Source of the DNA: Microbacteriaceae bacterium
Lineage (GTDB): Bacteria; Actinomycetota; Actinomycetes; Actinomycetales; Microbacteriaceae
Reading direction: 5' to 3'
Assembly (NCBI GenBank): GCA_012511645.1
Contig: JAAZFP010000308.1
Coordinates: 1 to 38,544, forward strand
Length of the DNA: 38,544 nucleotides
Shown: in pieces, positions 33,023 to 38,544 of the stretch
Layout: each line of letters begins with the position of its first letter
How positions within the stretch are numbered: position 1 is the stretch's first letter
Translations under genes and position numbers: made by a program
The notes under the pieces: model-generated
Told to the model about the DNA's origin: nothing
Databases searched by the model: none
What the model saw: the letters and a program-made list of their open reading frames with translations, nothing else

Positions 33023-33631
33023 GTGACCGACGAGAGCGCTCCTGCTCAGCAACAAAAGAAGCCGCAGCCGGTGCATCGTGGCCAGGCCATGGTGCTCCTT
33101 GGCCTTGCTGTGGTGGTGTATGCGGCTGATCAGCTGAGCAAGAACTGGGTTGTTGCAAACCTTCCCGAGGGCCGGGTTGTGCCGGTGCTCGGAGATTTCT
33201 TGCAGTGGTACTTTGTGCGAAATCCGGGAGCAGCCTTTTCCCTCGCAAGCGGCGCGACCTGGATATTCACACTGCTCGCAGCAGTCGTGGTCGGCGCGAT
33301 TATTTGGCAGGTACGACACCTCGGCTCACGATCTTGGGCAATCTTCTTTGCATTGCTGCTCGGCGGGGTGTTGGGTAATCTCACCGATCGCCTGACAAGG
33401 GATCCAGGTTTCCCTGTCGGCCACGTGATCGATTTCATCCTCACTCCCTGGATGTGGCTTGGGTTTAATCCGGCGATTTACAACATCGCAGATATGGCAA
33501 TCGTGGCGGCCATGGTGCTCTTTATCGTGATAACGGTGCTGGGCTTGCCCATCGATGGATCGCCGAGACACAAACAGGCTCCCGAGCTGACGCCCGCGAC
33601 TGCCGACGCTCACACCGAAGCGGGGGAGTAG
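33023..33631 (+). CDS. lspA: Lipoprotein signal peptidase
   Basis: LspA cleaves the signal peptide of prolipoproteins in the membrane. The 202-residue protein has a charged N-terminus, four membrane helices and the conserved boxes AADQLSKNWV, RNPGAAFSLA, GNLTDRL, and VGHVIDFIL with NIADMAI. The two catalytic aspartates would be Asp137 and Asp157. It starts at GTG 33023, eight bases after the divIVA frame ends. The C-terminal 30 residues are hydrophilic. Confidence 0.94.
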   Translation: MTDESAPAQQQKKPQPVHRGQAMVLLGLAVVVYAADQLSKNWVVANLPEGRVVPVLGDFLQWYFVRNPGAAFSLASGATWIFTLLAAVVVGAIIWQVRHLGSRSWAIFFALLLGGVLGNLTDRLTRDPGFPVGHVIDFILTPWMWLGFNPAIYNIADMAIVAAMVLFIVITVLGLPIDGSPRHKQAPELTPATADAHTEAGE

Positions 33632-33636
33632 ACCCC

Positions 33637-34554
33637 ATGGAGCAACGATCGTTGCCGGTGCCCGATGGGCTTGCGGGTCAGCGGGTTGACAGCGCCCTGG
33701 CCACTCTCTTCGGGTTTTCCCGCTCGTTTGCGGCTGAAATCGTGCAGTCGGGAGGGGTGACACTCGACGGCAGGGTGCTCGCGAAATCTGACCGGCTCCA
33801 CGCCGACGGATGGCTGGAAGTGAGCTGGGTTGAAAAGTCTGGGCCCGAGATTGTGCCTATCGACTTGCCAGAACTCACGATCGTGCATGACGATGACGAT
33901 CTTGTGGTGATTGATAAGCCACCCGGGGTGGCTGCTCATCCTTCGCTCGGTTGGGACGGGCCCACAGTGCTCGGTGCTCTTGCGGGGGCAGGGTTTCGTA
34001 TTGCCACCTCTGGCGCACCTGAGCGGCAGGGAATTGTCCAGCGACTCGACGTGGGCACGAGTGGACTGATGGTTGTTGCGAAGAGTGAGTCTGCGTACAG
34101 TGCCCTGAAGTGGGCATTTCGCAGGCGCGAAGTGAGCAAGATTTACCACACCGTCGTGCAGGGTCACCCGGATCCTCTTGCTGGCACGATCGATGGCCCG
34201 ATTGGTCGTCATCCTGGCAGCGAATGGAAATTTGCGGTGACCCGAGACGGGAAGCCATCGCTCACACACTACGTCACCCTCGAAGCATTCCCGTATGCCT
34301 CGCTGCTCGAGGTGGAGCTCGAGACCGGCCGAACGCATCAGATTCGGGTGCACATGGCCGCACAACGACATCCCTGCGTTGGTGACCCGATGTATGGCGC
34401 AGATCCGACTCTCAGTGCTCGAGTTGGGCTCGACCGACAGTGGTTGCATGCGATGCGGCTCGGCTTTGTGCACCCGGCTACTGGTGAGTTGGTCGAATAC
34501 GAAAGCGAGTATCCGAGCGACTTGGCTAACGCGCTTGAGATTCTGCGCTCCTAA
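33637..34554 (+). CDS. RluA/RluD-family pseudouridine synthase
   Basis: This 305-residue protein converts uridine to pseudouridine in RNA, most likely 23S rRNA. An S4 RNA-binding domain covers about 10-75 and the catalytic domain the rest. The active-site motif is QRLDVGTSGLMVV (135-147), with the catalytic Asp138 intact; the usual first residue, His of HRLD, is Gln here. Later motifs KIYHTVVQGHP and ETGRTHQIRVHMA are normal. It starts at ATG 33637, five bases after lspA, the common arrangement. The exact RNA target cannot be read from sequence. Confidence 0.9.
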   Translation: MEQRSLPVPDGLAGQRVDSALATLFGFSRSFAAEIVQSGGVTLDGRVLAKSDRLHADGWLEVSWVEKSGPEIVPIDLPELTIVHDDDDLVVIDKPPGVAAHPSLGWDGPTVLGALAGAGFRIATSGAPERQGIVQRLDVGTSGLMVVAKSESAYSALKWAFRRREVSKIYHTVVQGHPDPLAGTIDGPIGRHPGSEWKFAVTRDGKPSLTHYVTLEAFPYASLLEVELETGRTHQIRVHMAAQRHPCVGDPMYGADPTLSARVGLDRQWLHAMRLGFVHPATGELVEYESEYPSDLANALEILRS

Positions 34555-34641
34555 CCCACGCGAGAGTCCGTGAGTGTGTGACCACCGATGTCCCTCGGCT
34601 GGGAGGGTACCCTGATGTCTGAGTGTGGAGGAGGCGGCTAG

Positions 34642-37600
34642 GTGTCCGAGCAGGATGGGTTTGTGCATCTGCATGTGCATAGTGAGTACTCGATGCTTGA
34701 CGGAGCGGCTCGGGTAAAGCCGCTCATTGATGCTGCAGTGCAGCAGAAGATGCCGGCAATTGCCGTCACTGACCACGGCCAAACCTTCGGTGCCTTTGAC
34801 TTCTGGCAGACCGCTCGCGACGCCGGGATTAAGCCGATTATTGGCATCGAGGCTTATCTCACCCCGGGAACACACCGCGGGGATCGGAGCCGTGTGCGTT
34901 GGGGCGGCGGCGGTGGCGACGATGTGTCGGGCGGTGGCGCGTTCACGCATATGACGATGCTGTCTGAGACCACTGAGGGCATGCATAACCTGTTTCGACT
35001 CTCGAGTCTCGCTTCGATTGAGGGGTATTACTTCAAGCCCCGTATGGATCGTGAGTTGCTGCAGAAATACTCGAAGGGCATCATCGCAACAACTGGCTGC
35101 CCCTCAGGCGAAATCCACACTCGGCTTCGCCTCGGCCAGTACGCAGAAGCGCTCCAGGCTGCCGCGGATTTCCAGAGCATCTTTGGCAAAGAGAATTTCT
35201 TTTGCGAAATTATGGATCATGGCCTTGAGATCGAACGACGGGTGCAAACCGATCTCATGCGCATCGCAAAAGATCTTGAGATACCGCTCCTCGCCACCAA
35301 TGATTTGCACTACACCCACCAGCACGATGCGAAGGCTCATGAGGCGCTGCTGTGCGTGCAGTCGGGTTCACGGCTCGACGACCCAAACCGTTTTAAGTTT
35401 GATGGAGATGGCTACTATTTGAAGAGTGCCGCCGAAATGCGGCATCTCTTTCGCGAACTTCCTGAGGCGTGCGACAACACGTTACGCATCGCAGAGCGAT
35501 GCGAGAGCGAGTTCAACACTTCGGCGAACTACATGCCCAGATTTCCCGTGCCCGCGGGAGAAACGGAGGAGAGTTGGTTCGTCAAGGAAGTTGAACGAGG
35601 CCTTCATGCGCGCTACCCGAATGGCATTTCTGATGAGGTGCGTCGACAAGCTGAGTATGAAACCGGTGTCATCGTTCAGATGGGTTTTCCGGGATACTTC
35701 TTGGTCGTTGCTGACTTCATTAACTGGGCAAAGGATAATGGCATTCGAGTGGGCCCTGGGCGTGGCTCTGGTGCTGGCTCAATGGCCGCATACGCGATGC
35801 GAATCACGGACCTTGATCCGCTGCAGCACGGACTGATTTTTGAGCGGTTCTTGAACCCTGATCGCGTGTCAATGCCTGACTTCGACGTCGATTTTGACGA
35901 TCGTCGACGGGGCGAAGTGATTAAGTACGTCACGGATAAGTACGGTGACGAACGAGTGGCTCAAATTGTCACCTATGGGACGATCAAGTCCAAGCAGGCG
36001 CTCAAAGACGCCTCGAGGGTGCTGGGGTTCCCATTCGGCATGGGTGAGAAGCTCACGAAGGCCATGCCGCCGGCCGTGATGGCGAAAGATATTCCCCTCG
36101 CTGGAATCACGGATCCTGAGCATCCCAGGTATAAGGAAGCCGCTGAATTTCGCACTGTATTGCAGGAAGACCCCGACGCGAAGACGGTGTATGAAACCGC
36201 GCTTGGCCTCGAAGGGTTGAAGCGGCAATGGGGAGTACACGCAGCCGGGGTGATTATGTCGAGCGATCCGCTCATCGACATCATCCCAATCATGAAGCGT
36301 GAGCAAGATGGGCAAATCGTCACGCAGTTTGATTACCCGACGTGTGAGAATCTCGGACTCATCAAGATGGACTTCTTGGGGTTGCGAAACCTCACCATCA
36401 TCAGTGACGCGCTGGAGAACATTCGTCAGAACCAGGGCTTCGAGCTTGATCTCGAAGCCCTCGAACTCGACGATACCGCGTCGTATGAGTTGCTGGCGCG
36501 AGGGGACACGCTTGGGGTGTTTCAGCTTGATGGTGGGCCCATGCGTGGCCTGCTTCGCCTCATGAAGCCGGACAACTTTGAAGACATTTCTGCGGTGCTT
36601 GCCCTGTATCGACCTGGGCCAATGGGTGCCGACTCGCATACGAACTACGCGCTGCGCAAGAATGGTCTGCAGCCGATTACGCCGATTCATCCCGAGCTCG
36701 AAGAGCCACTGCGAGAGATCCTCGATACGACCTATGGCCTGATTATTTATCAGGAGCAGGTCATGTCGATTGCGCAGAAAGTTGCAGGGTTCAGCCTTGG
36801 TGAGGCAGATATTTTGCGCCGCGCGATGGGTAAGAAAAAGAAGGAAGAGCTCGACAAGCAGTATGCGGGCTTTTCTCAAGGCATGCAGGAACGGGGGTTC
36901 TCTGCCGCGGCGATTACCTCGCTCTGGGAGATTCTGCTTCCCTTCTCTGACTATGCATTCAACAAGGCGCACTCCGCGGCATATGGGTTGGTGAGCTATT
37001 GGACTGCATATCTCAAGGCGCACTATCCGGCTGAGTACATGGCTGCGCTCCTCACCAGTGTCGGAGACTCGAAGGACAAACTTGCGGTCTACCTGAACGA
37101 GTGCCGTCGCATGGGAATCAAAGTGATTCCGCCCGATGTGGGTGAGTCATTTGTGAACTTTGCTGCTGTCGGCACCGATATCCGATTCGGTCTTGGTGCG
37201 GTGCGAAATGTTGGTGCACACGTCGTTGAAGGAATCAAGGAGACCCGAGAAGCTGGGGGAAGTTTTCAATCGTTCCATGATTTTCTGAAGCGAGTGCCGC
37301 TCACTGTGCTGAACAAGCGCACCCTGAAGTCTCTCATTAAGGCGGGGGCCTTCGACTCCTTTGGGAACTCTCGGCGGGCCCTCGTTGAGATTCATGAGAA
37401 TGCGGTGGAGTCTGCCGTGAAGGAGAAGCGCGACGCAGAACACGGCAACTTTGGTTTCGACTTTGACAGCCTCTTTGAGGATGCTTGCGCGGGAGATCAC
37501 GCGGGTCTCGACACCCAGGTTCCCGAGCGACCCGCATGGAGGAGGAAGGACAAGCTCGCATTTGAACGGGAAATGCTTGGCCTGTATGTGTCCGATCACC

Positions 37601-38217
37601 CGCTGCGGGGCCTCGAAACGATGCTTGCGAAGGAGTCGTCTGCAGCGCTGGAGTACCTGACCAATCCAGACAACAGTGTTGACGGGGAAACGGTGGTGGT
37701 TGCGGGTCTCCTCTCCACGGTGCAGCACCGGACTGCCAAATCGGGCAATCTTTATGGCTCGGTCACAATCGAAGATTTCACCGGTGAGATCCAAGCGCTC
37801 TTCATGGGGAAGGGCTACCAGGAATTCGGGCACTTGCTGCAGGAAGACACGATTGTGGCGGTGCGTGGAAAGCTGAACTCCCGCGATGATGGAATTTCAA
37901 TGCACGCCTACTCGGTCAGGGTGTTGGAGAGTACCGCGAGGGACGAAGTGTCTGATCTTGCAATTACCATTTCTGAAACGCGTGCGACTCCCGAACTCAT
38001 GGAGCGGCTTCGTGATGTGCTTGAGCGGCACCCGGGCTCAGGTGAGGTGCGGTTGAACTTGCTCACTCCCACCGCTGCGCGGGTATTTGAACTGCCGATC
38101 ACCGTTAACGTCACCTCAGATCTCTTTGGTGAACTGAAAGGTCTACTGGGTCCACGTTGCCTGGTAGACGTCAGAGAGTGTAAGAGCGCCGCCAGTGCGC
38201 CTCGCCTCGAAGAGTAG
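34642..38217 (+). CDS. dnaE: DNA polymerase III alpha subunit
   Basis: This is the replicative polymerase, 1191 residues, normal for an actinobacterial DnaE1. It starts at GTG 34642 with GGAGGAGG 8 nt or so upstream. An N-terminal PHP domain (FVHLHVHSEYSMLDG) carries metal-binding His residues. The palm follows, with catalytic Asp413 and Asp415 in PDFDVDF. Then come the fingers and thumb, the helix-hairpin-helix region, and near the C-terminus an OB-fold (VVVAGLLSTVQHRTAKSG). A glycine-rich insertion (GGGGGDD) lies in the PHP domain. The final TAG is part of a TAGGCT box in front of nadE. Confidence 0.96.
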   Translation: MSEQDGFVHLHVHSEYSMLDGAARVKPLIDAAVQQKMPAIAVTDHGQTFGAFDFWQTARDAGIKPIIGIEAYLTPGTHRGDRSRVRWGGGGGDDVSGGGAFTHMTMLSETTEGMHNLFRLSSLASIEGYYFKPRMDRELLQKYSKGIIATTGCPSGEIHTRLRLGQYAEALQAAADFQSIFGKENFFCEIMDHGLEIERRVQTDLMRIAKDLEIPLLATNDLHYTHQHDAKAHEALLCVQSGSRLDDPNRFKFDGDGYYLKSAAEMRHLFRELPEACDNTLRIAERCESEFNTSANYMPRFPVPAGETEESWFVKEVERGLHARYPNGISDEVRRQAEYETGVIVQMGFPGYFLVVADFINWAKDNGIRVGPGRGSGAGSMAAYAMRITDLDPLQHGLIFERFLNPDRVSMPDFDVDFDDRRRGEVIKYVTDKYGDERVAQIVTYGTIKSKQALKDASRVLGFPFGMGEKLTKAMPPAVMAKDIPLAGITDPEHPRYKEAAEFRTVLQEDPDAKTVYETALGLEGLKRQWGVHAAGVIMSSDPLIDIIPIMKREQDGQIVTQFDYPTCENLGLIKMDFLGLRNLTIISDALENIRQNQGFELDLEALELDDTASYELLARGDTLGVFQLDGGPMRGLLRLMKPDNFEDISAVLALYRPGPMGADSHTNYALRKNGLQPITPIHPELEEPLREILDTTYGLIIYQEQVMSIAQKVAGFSLGEADILRRAMGKKKKEELDKQYAGFSQGMQERGFSAAAITSLWEILLPFSDYAFNKAHSAAYGLVSYWTAYLKAHYPAEYMAALLTSVGDSKDKLAVYLNECRRMGIKVIPPDVGESFVNFAAVGTDIRFGLGAVRNVGAHVVEGIKETREAGGSFQSFHDFLKRVPLTVLNKRTLKSLIKAGAFDSFGNSRRALVEIHENAVESAVKEKRDAEHGNFGFDFDSLFEDACAGDHAGLDTQVPERPAWRRKDKLAFEREMLGLYVSDHPLRGLETMLAKESSAALEYLTNPDNSVDGETVVVAGLLSTVQHRTAKSGNLYGSVTIEDFTGEIQALFMGKGYQEFGHLLQEDTIVAVRGKLNSRDDGISMHAYSVRVLESTARDEVSDLAITISETRATPELMERLRDVLERHPGSGEVRLNLLTPTAARVFELPITVNVTSDLFGELKGLLGPRCLVDVRECKSAASAPRLEE

Positions 38218-38226
38218 GCTTGGTGC
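38215..38226 (+). promoter_or_regulatory. Leaderless-type promoter of nadE overlapping the dnaE stop
   Basis: TAGGCT (38215-38220) uses the dnaE stop codon as its first three bases, is followed by TGGTGC, and then ATG 38227. There is no ribosome site in the nine bases between the genes. Confidence 0.55.
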
Positions 38227-38544
38227 ATGCGCGACGCTCAGCAAGAAATCATCGCAGCCCTTGGGGTGACGTCTGTTTGGGATGCGGCGAGTGAGACGAA
38301 ACGGCGAATTCAATTCTTAGTTGAATACGCGAAGCGAGTGCCTGGCTGCCGAGGCTTTGTGCTCGGTGTGTCAGGAGGGCAAGACTCGTCATTAGCGGCG
38401 AGAATCGCTCAACTCGCGGTGCAACAACTGCGCAGCGATGGGCATGAGGCCGAGTTCATTGCGGTTCGCCTGCCATACGGCACGCAGCTCGACGAAGATG
38501 ATGCGCAACTGGCCCTGCAGTTCATTCAAGCAGACCGTGTGACC
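38227..38544 (+). CDS. nadE: NAD+ synthetase, ammonia-dependent type, N-terminal part
   Basis: The first 106 codons are in the window and the gene runs past its right edge. NadE amidates nicotinic acid adenine dinucleotide to NAD. Visible are an N-terminal helix pair (MRDAQQEIIAALGV, KRRIQFLVEYAKRV) and the ATP pyrophosphatase P-loop FVLGVSGGQDSSLAARIA, followed by AVRLPYGTQLDEDDAQLAL. The lack of an N-terminal glutaminase domain fits the single-domain, ammonia-using enzyme like that of E. coli. Confidence 0.93.
   Translation, partial: MRDAQQEIIAALGVTSVWDAASETKRRIQFLVEYAKRVPGCRGFVLGVSGGQDSSLAARIAQLAVQQLRSDGHEAEFIAVRLPYGTQLDEDDAQLALQFIQADRVT

Noticed and set aside
33610..34986. Open frame of 458 codons antisense to rluD and the start of dnaE
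   Set aside because: No domain is recognisable, composition is rich in His, Arg and Ser, and it covers two conserved genes on the other strand.
35869..37023. Open frame of 384 codons antisense to dnaE
   Set aside because: Mirror of the conserved polymerase coding sequence, without its own start signals or motifs.
1..38544. Mobile elements, phage genes, CRISPR arrays or horizontally acquired islands
   Set aside because: No transposase, integrase, terminal inverted repeats or spaced repeats were seen; gene order is the conserved actinobacterial one throughout.

Overview
This window is chromosomal DNA of an actinobacterium, most likely a member of the Microbacteriaceae. I infer this from the gene neighbourhoods (FHA protein with ftsR; pknL next to an Rv2175c homologue; a dcw cluster running into sepF, yggT, divIVA, lspA, rluD and dnaE), the frequent GTG starts, and a MurE with an atypical substrate loop. 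The loop would fit the B-type peptidoglycan of that family. Base composition looks moderately GC-rich by eye. No mobile element, CRISPR array, rRNA or tRNA gene was seen.

Layout. Bases 1-1486 hold the end of an FHA-domain gene and two MerR-family regulators, the first resembling FtsR. Bases 1602-6549 hold an orphan ParA-like ATPase (minus), then pyruvate carboxylase and peptide deformylase (plus). Bases 6773-10970 hold a long-chain acyl-CoA ligase (minus), a PlsC-type acyltransferase and a class II DAHP synthase (plus). Bases 11014-14949 hold the PASTA kinase PknL (minus), its Rv2175c-like partner (plus), a polyprenyl diphosphate synthase (minus, interrupted by TAG) and a DUF3040 membrane protein. 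After a 536-bp gap carrying a row of MraZ-type operator repeats comes mraZ-rsmH-ftsL-ftsI-murE-murF-mraY-murD*-ftsW-murG-murC-ftsQ-ftsZ-yggS-sepF-yggT-divIVA*-lspA-rluD-dnaE, then the start of nadE. Asterisks mark abnormal genes.

The plus-strand block from 15486 to 33014 makes peptidoglycan precursors (MurE, MurF, MurG, MurC, MraY) and builds the division and polar-growth machinery (FtsL, FtsI, FtsW, FtsQ, FtsZ, SepF, DivIVA). Many junctions overlap by four bases (ATGA or GTGA), as expected for one translationally coupled operon. MraZ at the head of the cluster and FtsR at the left edge are its likely regulators, and PknL and the polyprenyl synthase belong to the same envelope-growth theme.

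The most unusual observations are these. (1) The gene in the murD slot encodes a MurD homologue that has lost the P-loop lysine, the DHLD motif and the whole C-terminal ligase domain, so it looks like a pseudoenzyme or a decaying gene. (2) divIVA has an in-frame TAA, and the polyprenyl synthase an in-frame TAG, with well-conserved coding sequence continuing after each stop. (3) MurE replaces the usual DNPR-type loop with DYHPR. (4) Six genes have a TANNNT box exactly 6 nt before the start codon, which points to leaderless transcription. (5) A similar tandem heptamer lies upstream of the second merR gene and of ftsZ.
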